Shown: piece after piece, positions 7,770 through 15,804 of the stretch
How positions within the stretch are numbered: the first letter of the stretch is position 1
Layout of the letters: every line of letters begins with the position of its first letter
Source of the DNA: Bradyrhizobium sp. WSM471
GTDB lineage: Bacteria > Pseudomonadota > Alphaproteobacteria > Rhizobiales > Xanthobacteraceae
Direction of reading: 5' to 3'
Length of the DNA: 64,000 nucleotides
NCBI RefSeq assembly: GCF_000244915.1
Contig: NZ_CM001442.1
Coordinates: 3,596,001-3,660,000 of the forward strand
Notes under the pieces: model-generated
What the model was told of the DNA's origin: nothing
Databases searched by the model: none
What the model saw: the letters and a program-made list of their open reading frames with translations, nothing else
Made by a program: the position numbers and the translations under genes

Positions 7770-8852
7770 TCATCGCACGGCGTGCATCTCCAGAAACGCC
7801 TTCACGCCGGTGACGGTGCCCGTGTCGGACGGCACATAGCCGGGTAGCGTCGCGACGGCCGCGCGAAAATCGGCGCTGCGGATGATCTCCAGGATGCGCT
7901 GCATCGGCCCGGTGTCCAGGAACGCGCGCTTGCAGACGAAGAAATAATCCTCGGTCAGGAGCCGGATGAAATCGAGGCCGAAATGCCGGGCGGCGGCTTC
8001 GACGCCGAAACTCGCATCGGCCATGCCGCTCGCGACATAGGCTGCGACCGCGGCGTGGGTGAATTCGATCTGCTGCGCGCCGTTGATGCGGCTCTCGTCA
8101 ATTCCGCTTGCCGCGAGCAGTTGGTCGAACAGAAGCCGCGTGCCGGAATCGTGGTCGCGGTTGACGAAACGGACTTTTGGTCCGGTGAGATCATCAAGCG
8201 AAGCGATGCGCAGCGGATTGCCGCGCGCGACCATCAATCCCATTTCGCGTGTGACGAAGCTGATGATGCGATCCTCGCGCGGATCGAGCCATTCCCGCGC
8301 AGCCTTGATGCCCTGGGCGCGCAGGGCGCCGTGCGGCAGATGCAGGCCGGAGAGATCGCAGGCGCCTTGCGCCAGCGAGACCAGCGAGTGCTGGTTGCTG
8401 ACATAGCGCAGATCGACGCCGATGCCGGGCTCGCGGTCGAGGAATTCGCGCAGTTTTGCGACCGCAAAGCCGTGGCTGGCATGGACGCGGATCACTGACG
8501 GGCGCTGCTCGAGGAACGGCTTGATCTCGCTCGCCAGCTCTTGCGCCAGATTCTCAAGTTGAGGTCCGAGCCGGGCCTGCATGCGCTCGCCCGCCCACAC
8601 CAGCCGCTCGCCGAATGGCGTGAGTTTCGAGCCTTTGCCGCGCTGCGTTTCCACGAGCGGCGTGCCGAAGAACTCCGACCATTGCTCGATCAGATTCCAG
8701 ACATGGCGATAGGAGAGGTGCGCGTCCTTGGCTGCGCTGGTGATCTTCCCGGTTCTCCTGATCTCGTTGAGGACGCCGAGCATGACGATGGCGGTCCGCG
8801 GATTGCCCTCGCGGCGAAACCGCCATACGGCCTCGATCTCGATCTGAAGCAT
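7770..8852 (-). CDS. ModE-like HTH regulator with substrate-binding-protein-like sensor domain
   Basis: 360 residues. The N-terminal winged helix (about 15-110) is ModE-like: a helix with KITSAAKDAHLSYRHVWNLI and a wing at KGSKLTPFGERLV. The C-terminal two thirds resemble a type 2 periplasmic-binding-protein fold (PBP_like), with IRVHASHGFAV at its start and NRDHDSGTRLLFDQLL in the middle. ModE relatives of this build sense small anions or molybdenum/tungsten-linked signals; the ligand here is unknown. It is divergent from an aldehyde dehydrogenase, with two palindromes between, and is the likely regulator of that gene or of itself. Confidence 0.8.
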   Translation of the reverse strand: MLQIEIEAVWRFRREGNPRTAIVMLGVLNEIRRTGKITSAAKDAHLSYRHVWNLIEQWSEFFGTPLVETQRGKGSKLTPFGERLVWAGERMQARLGPQLENLAQELASEIKPFLEQRPSVIRVHASHGFAVAKLREFLDREPGIGVDLRYVSNQHSLVSLAQGACDLSGLHLPHGALRAQGIKAAREWLDPREDRIISFVTREMGLMVARGNPLRIASLDDLTGPKVRFVNRDHDSGTRLLFDQLLAASGIDESRINGAQQIEFTHAAVAAYVASGMADASFGVEAAARHFGLDFIRLLTEDYFFVCKRAFLDTGPMQRILEIIRSADFRAAVATLPGYVPSDTGTVTGVKAFLEMHAVR

Positions 8853-8862
8853 TCGTCTGCCT

Positions 8863-8880
8863 TATGAACTGTACTTCATA
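8863..8880. promoter_or_regulatory. Inverted repeat TATGAA-N6-TTCATA upstream of ModE-like gene
   Basis: A perfect six-base dyad with a six-base spacer begins 11 bases upstream of the ModE-like start codon. Its position suggests an autoregulatory operator. A related TTCATATCATA string follows at about 8901-8911. Confidence 0.4.
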
Positions 8881-8936
8881 TGCTGCCCGTCCATTGGCAA
8901 TTCATATCATATTTACTCCGAGGTAGGGGCGCCTAG

Positions 8937-8950
8937 TCTGGTATACCAGA
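8937..8950. promoter_or_regulatory. Perfect 14-bp palindrome before aldehyde dehydrogenase
   Basis: TCTGGTATACCAGA is a perfect palindrome ending 12 bases before the aldehyde dehydrogenase ATG. The TGGTATACCA core is the type bound by GntR/FadR-family regulators. It would sit on or near the transcription start and could act as a repressor site. No GntR gene is adjacent. Confidence 0.45.
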
Positions 8951-8962
8951 ACTGGAGGAAAT

Positions 8963-10450
8963 ATGATGTCTGTTGCATATGACTTTGTACACTCGCCGGC
9001 CACCGAGTTCATGTCTCGGCCACAGCATCTGCTGATTGACGGTCGCCGTGTCCCCGCCAGCTCCGGGCGCACCTTCAAGTCGCTCAATCCTGCCACCGGG
9101 CAGGTCATCGCCGTCGTCGCCGAAGGCAACGAGGCCGATGTCGACCATGCGGTCGCCGCCGCGCGCCGGGCCTTCGAAGGCCCCTGGCGCACGATGCGGG
9201 CGTCCGAGCGCGGCCAGATCCTGCTGCGCTGGGCAGATCTGCTCAAGGCTCACGCCGAGGAGATCATCGAACTCGAGTCGATCGATGCGGGCAAGCCGAT
9301 CGCGGCGACATCGCGGCAGGATTTTCCGGCGGCCGTCGACACGCTGATCTACTATGCCGGTTGGGCCGACAAGATCAGTGGCGACGTCGTGCCCGTGCGC
9401 GATGATGCCCTGACCTACACTGTGCGCGAGCCGGTCGGTGTGGTCGCGGCGATTGTGCCCTGGAATTTCCCGCTGATGATCGGGATGTGGAAGCTCGCGC
9501 CGGCGCTGGCCTGCGGCTGCACCATCGTGATGAAGCCGGCCGAGCTGACCTCGTTGTCGGCGCTGCGCATCGCCGAGCTCGCGCTCGAAGCCGGCCTGCC
9601 GGCGGGCGTCTTCAACGTCGTCACTGGCCCGGGCCGCGTCGTCGGCGACGCGCTGGTCAATCACCCTGACGTCGACAAGGTCACCTTCACCGGCTCTCCG
9701 GGTGTCGGGCGGGGAATCATGAAGGGCGCCGCAAGCAACTTCAAGCGCGTCTCGCTCGAGCTGGGCGGCAAATCTGCCAACGTCATTTTCGACGATGCCG
9801 ATCTCGAAGCCGCATCGAAAGCTGCGGCTTCCGGCATCTTCTTCAATGCCGGCCAGGTCTGCTCGGCCGGCTCTCGCGTGCTGGTGCAGGAGAAGGCTTA
9901 TGACGAGGTCGTCGAACGACTGGCGGCACGCGCAAAGTCGCTCAGGATCGGCGACCCGCTCGACCGCAAGACGACGCTCGGCCCCGTCATATCCGAGAAG
10001 CAGATGAAGTCGGTCCTCGACTATGTCGACATTGGCCGGAAGGAGGGCGCGACCCTCGTCACCGGTGGCGAGAAGGTCGGCGATCGCGGCTACTTCATCA
10101 GCCCCGCGGTGTTCGCGAATGTCGCGCACGAGATGCGGATCTCACAGGAGGAGATCTTCGGACCCGTCGTCAGCGTCATCAAGTTCAAGGATGAAGCCGA
10201 CGCTTTGCGGATTGCCAACGGCACGGCTTACAGCCTCGCCGCCGGCGTCTGGAGCCGCGACATCGGCAAGCTGCAGCGCTTCGCCAAGCGGGCGCGCGCG
10301 GGCACGGTCTGGATGAACACCTATGGCTATACCGACGTGCGGCTGCCTTGGGGCGGCGAGCGCGACTCCGGGCTCGGCCGCGAGCACGGCACCGCCGCGC
10401 TCGACAATTTCACCGAGCCCAAGGCTGTCTGGATGAATCTGGCCGTTTGA
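8963..10450 (+). CDS. NAD(P)-dependent aldehyde dehydrogenase
   Basis: 495 residues, full length for the ALDH superfamily. The catalytic cysteine is in GQVCSAGSRV (Cys300) and the general-base glutamate in LELGGKS (Glu266). The oxyanion Asn motif is VPWNFPLMIGMWK and the cofactor loop FTGSPGVGR. It oxidises an aldehyde to the acid; similarity is to the betaine-aldehyde and phenylacetaldehyde class, but the substrate cannot be named. A good ribosome site (TGGAGGA) precedes ATG ATG at 8963/8966; a further Met at 9011 begins the conserved part. A strong terminator follows, so it is monocistronic. Confidence 0.9.
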   Translation: MMSVAYDFVHSPATEFMSRPQHLLIDGRRVPASSGRTFKSLNPATGQVIAVVAEGNEADVDHAVAAARRAFEGPWRTMRASERGQILLRWADLLKAHAEEIIELESIDAGKPIAATSRQDFPAAVDTLIYYAGWADKISGDVVPVRDDALTYTVREPVGVVAAIVPWNFPLMIGMWKLAPALACGCTIVMKPAELTSLSALRIAELALEAGLPAGVFNVVTGPGRVVGDALVNHPDVDKVTFTGSPGVGRGIMKGAASNFKRVSLELGGKSANVIFDDADLEAASKAAASGIFFNAGQVCSAGSRVLVQEKAYDEVVERLAARAKSLRIGDPLDRKTTLGPVISEKQMKSVLDYVDIGRKEGATLVTGGEKVGDRGYFISPAVFANVAHEMRISQEEIFGPVVSVIKFKDEADALRIANGTAYSLAAGVWSRDIGKLQRFAKRARAGTVWMNTYGYTDVRLPWGGERDSGLGREHGTAALDNFTEPKAVWMNLAV

Positions 10451-10473
10451 TACCTCCCGAGCGGCCAAGCCTG

Positions 10474-10511
10474 GAGCCCGCCTGACCACCCGTGCAGGCG
10501 GGCTCTTTTTT
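10474..10511 (+). terminator. Rho-independent terminator after aldehyde dehydrogenase
   Basis: An 11-base perfect stem (GAGCCCGCCTG / CAGGCGGGCTC) with a ten-base loop is followed immediately by six T residues, 24 bases after the stop codon. Confidence 0.92.
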
Positions 10512-10637
10512 CGAGATCGATAAAATTGTCTGCATTCCGCTCAGCGGCGGCAAACCCTGCGGACAAGAACCATGCGGCCTTAAACCCCGGCTTTGGAACC
10601 GGCGTGCATCCTGCCTGCAACAGGGTGGGGCATCAGC

Positions 10638-10901
10638 ATGTCAGTTCTCAGGGAGGTCGTCGTCGCGGTCGCGGGAGTCTGCGCACTTCTGTTCGCGTGC
10701 GACACAATGTTCGGGATCGGCGAGGCACGCTTCGACGATGCTTATTACAGCGCCAGCTTCTACGCGCCGCGGCCGAAGGAGTTTCGTTTCGCCGGCGATA
10801 CGCCGCCGGCCGTCCGCGTCAGCGAGGCATTTGCGCAATTCGCGCCGGGCGAAGCCAAGCCGAACAAGCGCTACTCGTCGCTGACGACGATCCTCCGCTA
10901 G
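10638..10901 (+). CDS. Small hypothetical exported or anchored protein
   Basis: 87 residues. The N-terminus is a hydrophobic stretch (VVVAVAGVCALLFACDTMFG) that could be a signal anchor or a lipoprotein-like signal with Cys21. The rest is polar and Tyr-rich (FDDAYYSASFYAP). The ATG at 10638 follows GGTGGGG. It stands alone between a terminator and the cyclase remnant. No family recognised. Confidence 0.55.
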   Translation: MSVLREVVVAVAGVCALLFACDTMFGIGEARFDDAYYSASFYAPRPKEFRFAGDTPPAVRVSEAFAQFAPGEAKPNKRYSSLTTILR

Positions 10902-11026
10902 GGCGCACACTCATTGTTCCGACCGCAATCGCGGTTCGCGCCCAGGCCGCGATGGCCCGCGTGCGCCGGACTCCACGGCACATCACCGACGCGACGGGCC
11001 GTGAATAGCAATCGTCAACTGCTTCC

Positions 11027-11281
11027 TCAATCTTCCCAACCCGCTTTCCGAAGGCCGTCCAGCATCAGGGCGTGATCTTCCGGCCGAAACCACGGTGGCC
11101 GCTGACGGACCTGAAACTCGAACGATGCTGAGGAAATTGCGATTGCTTTTTGCAGCGCATCCTCGGCTTCAGCAGTTCGACCGAGTTGGCCGAGAGCTGC
11201 GGCAAGCCAGCGGTAAGGGGAGGGGAAGTCGGGAAATGTTCGGATCGCGCGCTCCGCCGCCTCGACCGTGGCCGTGTAGTC
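11027..11281 (-). pseudogene. In-frame C-terminal TPR remnant of the cyclase gene
   Basis: Directly after the TGA at 11282-11284 the same frame reads DYTATVEAAERAIRTFPDF, then a TPR segment with RWLAAALGQLGRTAEAED, and closes with FRPEDHALMLDGLRKAGWED before a stop at 11027-11029. This is the expected family C-terminus. Read through, the protein would be 585 residues. A single C-to-T change (CGA Arg to TGA) explains the break, since YYFCRDY-like sequence is usual at this place in relatives (from memory). Confidence 0.75.
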
Positions 11282-12784
11282 TCAGCAAAAATAGTGAGCC
11301 AATGCGACCTGGTTCAAGCGATTGACCAGCGATGGGTCACGAGGGTCCAGCCGAATGCACGTCTCGAGCGCGACGAGCCCCTCTTTCGGACAGCCGGAAT
11401 ACGCGAGAATGACGCCCAGCGCTCCGTGAGCTGGTGCCAGATTCGGGCAGAGTGCCAGCGCACGCTCGGCCTGCGCACGTGCTCCGCCGTGATCGCCCCG
11501 AGCGTTGAGCGCCAGCGCCAGGCGTGAATGGGCGTCCGCGTTGCCACGATCGAGAGCGACCGCGCGTCGCGCCAATTCTTCTTCTTCGAGTTGCGTTCCT
11601 TTCGACCGACTGAGCACGGTGGAGAGCCCGATATATCCGGGCGCGAACATGGGATCGAGATCAATGGCCCGCTGAAAGAATTCTCCGGCAACTGAATCAT
11701 CCTCGGTGCTCGCCTTGCCCAGATGCCACATTCCACGCTGGTAGGCACCCCAGGCATCAAGACTTGCGGGCGGCTTGCGCATGGCCCGCTGTTGCTCGGC
11801 GCCGGCAATGACCGGAGCGATGGCGATGGTCGTGGACTGCGCGATGTCATCTTGTACGGAGAAGATGTCGGCTATGTCGCGGTCGTAGCGTTCTGCCCAG
11901 ACATGGTTGCCTGTCTCTGCTTCGACAAGCTGTGCGGTGACACGGACGCGGTTGCCGGATTTTCGCAGGCCGCCCTCAAGCACATAGCGAACGCCCAGTT
12001 CGCGCCCGACCTGTTTCACGTCTACCGCGCGTCCCTTGAAGGAAAACGACGAATTGCGAGCGATGACGAACAGCGAGGAATATCGCGACAACGCAGTGAT
12101 GACGTCCTCCGCTATTCCGTCGGCGAAGAACTCTTGGTCCGGATCGGAACTCATGTTCTGGAACGGCAGCACCGCGATGGATGGCTTGTCCGGAAGCGCC
12201 AGCGGTCGCGCAAGTTCAGGCACTTGTCGTGGCTTTGATGCTGCAGATGAATTCCCATCGACAAGGAGGCGCCATGTATGCATCGGCTCGGCGATATTCT
12301 TGAGCGCTTGCAGACCCATATCGTCGTAGGCGACGTCTATCTTGCCGCGAATCTGCCGACGAGCATCGTCGGAGATACAGATGCCGCCGGGGTCGGCTAT
12401 GCTTTCAAGGCGCGCGGCGATGTTGACGCCATCGCCGAAGATGTCGTTGTCATCAAGAATAATGTCGCCGATGTGGATGCCGATCCGGAATTCGATCCTG
12501 ATTGCCGGGGAGACGTCGGCGTTCTGCGCCGCCATTCCGCGCTGGACTTCGACCGCACTGCGCGCCGCGTCCACCGCACTCGCAAACTCGACCAGCATGC
12601 CGTCGCCGGTGGTCTTGACGATGCGCCCGCGATGCGCAGCGATCATGGGATCGACAACGATCTTTCGAGCTGCCTTCAGGCGCGCCAGCGTGCCTTCCTC
12701 GTCAGCACCCATCAGACGGCTGTAGCCGGCGACATCGGCAGCCAATACCGCTACAAGTCGTCGTTCCACGCGCTCGCCGGTCAA
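11282..12784 (-). CDS. Class III adenylate/guanylate cyclase with TPR repeats, prematurely stopped
   Basis: 500 residues. A class III nucleotide cyclase domain (about 5-170) shows metal-site LAADVAGYSRLMGAD, the VKTTGDGMLVEF loop and FGDGVNIAARLE. A TolB-like segment follows (IAVLPFQNMSSDPDQEFFADG), then TPR-type repeats. This architecture is common in Bradyrhizobium, where such proteins run to about 580 residues. The frame ends at a TGA (11282-11284) in the middle of a repeat, yet the same frame continues with typical family sequence for 84 more codons (11027-11281). The start is an apparent TTG at 12784 with GAGG upstream. The cyclase domain is intact, so a truncated active enzyme is possible. 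Confidence 0.8.
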   Translation of the reverse strand: MTGERVERRLVAVLAADVAGYSRLMGADEEGTLARLKAARKIVVDPMIAAHRGRIVKTTGDGMLVEFASAVDAARSAVEVQRGMAAQNADVSPAIRIEFRIGIHIGDIILDDNDIFGDGVNIAARLESIADPGGICISDDARRQIRGKIDVAYDDMGLQALKNIAEPMHTWRLLVDGNSSAASKPRQVPELARPLALPDKPSIAVLPFQNMSSDPDQEFFADGIAEDVITALSRYSSLFVIARNSSFSFKGRAVDVKQVGRELGVRYVLEGGLRKSGNRVRVTAQLVEAETGNHVWAERYDRDIADIFSVQDDIAQSTTIAIAPVIAGAEQQRAMRKPPASLDAWGAYQRGMWHLGKASTEDDSVAGEFFQRAIDLDPMFAPGYIGLSTVLSRSKGTQLEEEELARRAVALDRGNADAHSRLALALNARGDHGGARAQAERALALCPNLAPAHGALGVILAYSGCPKEGLVALETCIRLDPRDPSLVNRLNQVALAHYFC

Positions 12785-12809
12785 ATTGGCCTCAACAAAA
12801 TGGCCTCAA
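12782..12809. repeat. Tandem 14-base duplication at the cyclase start
   Basis: CAAATTGGCCTCAA is followed at once by CAAAATGGCCTCAA, 13 of 14 identical. On the minus strand each unit supplies a GAGG ribosome-site-like string and a TTG, so the duplication carries two start-like units in different frames. Confidence 0.6.
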
Positions 12810-12888
12810 AAATATGATATTTGGACCAGCGCATCAAAGCACGCAGAGCTGCTTCCGGCCAGCACCGACATTCGTCCCGGCTTTACTC

Positions 12889-13785
12889 TCACTCCCCCTG
12901 GATCCATTCCGCGACGCCACGCCACAATGTGTCGCGGTGGTCCGGGCGGAAGAAGCCGAAATGTCCGATCGCCTTGGCGCCGACGTCGGACGGCTTCACG
13001 TTGAGCACCTCCGGCTTGATCGCGGTAAATCCGCTCGCAAGCAGCTCGACCGCGGGCCGCGTCGCCCAGGGATCGTCGGAGAAGCAGAGTGTGCGCAACT
13101 CGCCCTTGAACTTCGCGAAGTTCTCCAGGGCCGCCAGCTTTGAATCGAAGAGATAACGAGGGCTCGAGACCCACTCGGCCCATTGCAGGAAGACGCCCTT
13201 GGGCAAATCCTCACCGATGCCGGCCCAGCCCGGCGCGTAACCGAGCGCGTGGACGAGCGGCACGCCGACAAAATTCATGAAGGCGAAGACGCGGTATTTT
13301 TCCGGGGACGTCATCAGCCGCCAGGTCGCGGCCTGCGAGGCCACGAACGCGGCGCGCGAAATGTCCGTGTTGTTCGCGATCAGCCCGAGCGCCTGGCCGC
13401 CAAAGGAGTGCCCGACATAGGCCAAGGGCAGGGTGTTGTAGCGCTCGCGCATCCAGTGCACTGCGGCGGTGACGTCGAGCGCGGCCCAGTCCGACATCGA
13501 GGCCTTGAAGCCGACCAGCGATTTCGGCCGGTTGTAGCCGACCATCGCCGGCAGCCGGGAGTCGCCGATGCCGCGGTAGTCGTAGGTCAGGACCGCGCAG
13601 CCGCGATGGGCGAGATATGAGGCAAATCCGCGATAGATTTTTCGCGGGACGGCAGTCGCCGAATTGACCAACACGGCATGACGGTTGGTGCCGCGCGGCA
13701 GGAATAGCGTGCCGGTCAGCGCATACCCGTCGGTCGCCGGGAAGCTGATCTCGTCGATGAAAACGTCGTCCAGTGCCACGCCCAT
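12889..13785 (-). CDS. Alpha/beta hydrolase (serine esterase-like)
   Basis: 298 residues. The nucleophile elbow is GHSFGG and the first-strand motif is RGFASYLAHRGCAVLTYDYRG, typical of alpha/beta hydrolases. A C-terminal His is present in KAIGHFGFFRPDH. The start at 13785 (MGVALDDVFIDE) is preferred; the upstream open frame to 13923 has no hydrolase-like sequence. It overlaps no neighbour and is divergent from the DAHP synthase gene. The substrate is unknown. Confidence 0.82.
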   Translation of the reverse strand: MGVALDDVFIDEISFPATDGYALTGTLFLPRGTNRHAVLVNSATAVPRKIYRGFASYLAHRGCAVLTYDYRGIGDSRLPAMVGYNRPKSLVGFKASMSDWAALDVTAAVHWMRERYNTLPLAYVGHSFGGQALGLIANNTDISRAAFVASQAATWRLMTSPEKYRVFAFMNFVGVPLVHALGYAPGWAGIGEDLPKGVFLQWAEWVSSPRYLFDSKLAALENFAKFKGELRTLCFSDDPWATRPAVELLASGFTAIKPEVLNVKPSDVGAKAIGHFGFFRPDHRDTLWRGVAEWIQGE

Positions 13786-13966
13786 GGGCCGAAGGTATCT
13801 TGCCAGTTTCCAAGCCGTTTCCCAGCAAATGCGAATTTGGCTTTCCCCGCAAGGCTTTGCGGTGCCAAACGGATTTACAACTGGCGGCCGGTGGCCAGCC
13901 TGTGTATAAGGCGACCCTCGCAACCCACAGATCAGGTTGTGCTTTTTGCTTCACGGAGAGATTGCG

Positions 13967-15355
13967 ATGTCCGAGCGGTGGACGCCCGAATCCTGGCGCA
14001 GCAAGCCGGTGCTACAGGTGCCCGACTATCCCGACGCCAAGGCCTTGGCCGACGTCGAGGCGCAGCTTGCGAGCTTTCCGCCGCTGGTGTTCGCGGGCGA
14101 GGCGCGCAATCTGAAGAAGGCGCTGGCGCGGGTCGCGGCCGGAGAGGCGTTCCTGCTGCAGGGCGGCGACTGCGCCGAGAGCTTTGCCGAGCACGGCGCC
14201 AACAACATCCGCGACTTCTTCCGCGTGCTGCTCCAGATGGCGGTCGTGCTGACCTATGCCGGTGCCGTCCCGGTGGTGAAGGTCGGGCGCGTCGCCGGCC
14301 AGTTCGCAAAACCCCGATCCTCGCCGATGGAGAAGATCGACGGTGTCGAGCTGCCGAGCTATCGCGGCGACATCGTCAACGACATCGCCTTCACCAAGCA
14401 AGCGCGCGTCCCTGATCCGCAGCGCCAGCTGATGGCCTATCGCCAGTCGGCGGCGACGCTGAACCTGCTGCGTGCGTTCGCCACCGGCGGCTACGCCAAT
14501 CTCGGCAGCGTGCATCAGTGGATGCTCGGCTTCCTCAAGGACTCGCCGCAGTCCCGCCGCTACAAGGAATTGGCCGACCGCATCTCCGATGCGCTCAATT
14601 TCATGCGCGCCTGCGGCCTCGATCTCGAGGCCCACCCGGAGCTGCGCGCCACCGATTTCTACACCAGCCACGAAGCCCTGCTGCTCGGCTACGAGCAGGC
14701 CATGACCCGGGTCGATTCCACCACCGGCGACTGGTACGCGACCTCGGGTCACATGATCTGGATCGGCGACCGCACCCGTCAGCTCGACCACGGCCACATC
14801 GAATATTTCCGCGGCATCAAGAATCCGATCGGGCTCAAATGCGGCCCATCGCTCAAGCCCGACGAGCTGCTGAAGCTGATCGACGTGCTCAATCCCGACA
14901 ACGAGCCGGGCAGGCTGACGCTGATCGGCCGCTTCGGCTCCGACAAGATCGGCGAGCACCTGCCGAACATGGTCCGCGCCGTGAAGCGCGAGGGAAAAGT
15001 GGTGGTCTGGTCGTGCGATCCCATGCACGGCAACACCATCACCTCGACGTCGGGTTACAAGACGCGGCCCTTCGACCGCATCCTGTCCGAGGTGAAGTCG
15101 TTCTTCGCGATCCACGCCGCGGAAGGCACCCATGCCGGCGGCGTGCATCTGGAGATGACGGGCCAGGACGTCACCGAGTGCCTCGGCGGCGCCCGCGCGA
15201 TCACCGATGAGGATCTCAACGACCGCTATCACACGGTCTGCGATCCCCGGCTCAATGCCGAGCAATCCATCGACATGGCTTTCCTGGTCGCAGAACTGCT
15301 CAAGCAGGAACGCGCCGGCAAAGTCAGGCCGATGCCCGCCGCAGCGGGGCTCTGA
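13967..15355 (+). CDS. Class II 3-deoxy-7-phosphoheptulonate (DAHP) synthase
   Basis: 462 residues, the usual class II length. The enzyme condenses phosphoenolpyruvate and erythrose 4-phosphate, the first step of the shikimate pathway. Characteristic blocks are [64 protein letters not shown] and [15 protein letters not shown]. Class II enzymes are the plant/actinobacterial/alphaproteobacterial type. The start at 13967 ([14 protein letters not shown]) follows CGGAGAG. A diacylglycerol kinase gene follows within five bases. Confidence 0.95.
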   Translation: MSERWTPESWRSKPVLQVPDYPDAKALADVEAQLASFPPLVFAGEARNLKKALARVAAGEAFLLQGGDCAESFAEHGANNIRDFFRVLLQMAVVLTYAGAVPVVKVGRVAGQFAKPRSSPMEKIDGVELPSYRGDIVNDIAFTKQARVPDPQRQLMAYRQSAATLNLLRAFATGGYANLGSVHQWMLGFLKDSPQSRRYKELADRISDALNFMRACGLDLEAHPELRATDFYTSHEALLLGYEQAMTRVDSTTGDWYATSGHMIWIGDRTRQLDHGHIEYFRGIKNPIGLKCGPSLKPDELLKLIDVLNPDNEPGRLTLIGRFGSDKIGEHLPNMVRAVKREGKVVVWSCDPMHGNTITSTSGYKTRPFDRILSEVKSFFAIHAAEGTHAGGVHLEMTGQDVTECLGGARAITDEDLNDRYHTVCDPRLNAEQSIDMAFLVAELLKQERAGKVRPMPAAAGL

Positions 15356-15359
15356 GACC

Positions 15360-15713
15360 TTGCTACGAATCTGGAAGGCCACGATCAATTCCCGTAACGG
15401 TCTGGCCTTTGCGTTCCGCTCGGAGCAGGCCGTCCGCGAGGAGATCGTTGCGCTCCTCGTGTCGCTGCCGCTTGCGTGGTTCGTCGGCGCGACCGCGATG
15501 CGCGCGGTCGAGCTGATCTGCGCGGTCGCGTTTGTGCTGGTGGTCGAGCTCCTCAATACTGCGATCGAGAAGCTTGCCGACCGGCTGACCATGGATCACG
15601 ACAAGCAGATTGGACGGGTCAAGGACATGGGCTCGGCCGCGGTCGGTGTTGCGCTCCTGATGGCCGGCACGTTCTGGATCATCGCCATCATCGAGCGTTT
15701 AGGATTCCTCTAG
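15360..15713 (+). CDS. dgkA: Diacylglycerol kinase (DgkA family)
   Basis: 117 residues with three hydrophobic helices and the DgkA signature VELLNTAIEKLADR, which holds the catalytic and metal-binding acidic residues. It phosphorylates diacylglycerol in the inner membrane, recycling lipid to phosphatidic acid. No ATG or GTG precedes the conserved LRIWKATINSRNGL region after the DAHP synthase stop, so a TTG at 15360, four bases past that stop, is the most likely start with probable translational coupling. Confidence 0.85.
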   Translation: MLRIWKATINSRNGLAFAFRSEQAVREEIVALLVSLPLAWFVGATAMRAVELICAVAFVLVVELLNTAIEKLADRLTMDHDKQIGRVKDMGSAAVGVALLMAGTFWIIAIIERLGFL

Positions 15714-15742
15714 AGCGCACGTCGCGCTTTAGACTGTTTTTT

Positions 15743-15790
15743 GAGCATGATCTTTTCGGAAAACCGCTTCACACTTTTCCGGATCATGCT
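15743..15790 (+). repeat. Palindromic repeat GAGCATGATC...GATCATGCT
   Basis: About 48 bases: GAGCATGATC and GATCATGCT arms enclose TTTTCGGAAAA and CTTTTCCG. A second copy of the same family lies inverted at 40509-40554. I know this element as a very common intergenic repeat of Bradyrhizobium-type genomes. Here it separates dgkA from nadE. Confidence 0.75.
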
Positions 15791-15804
15791 TTGATCGGAG
15801 CGCC

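Noticed and set aside
11282..11284. Selenocysteine reading of the TGA in the cyclase gene
   Set aside because: The family has no selenocysteine, no SECIS-like stem follows directly, and a CGA-to-TGA change explains the codon.
14012..15592. 526-codon minus-strand frame opposite DAHP synthase and dgkA
   Set aside because: Composition shadow; both opposite-strand genes are full-length with catalytic motifs.
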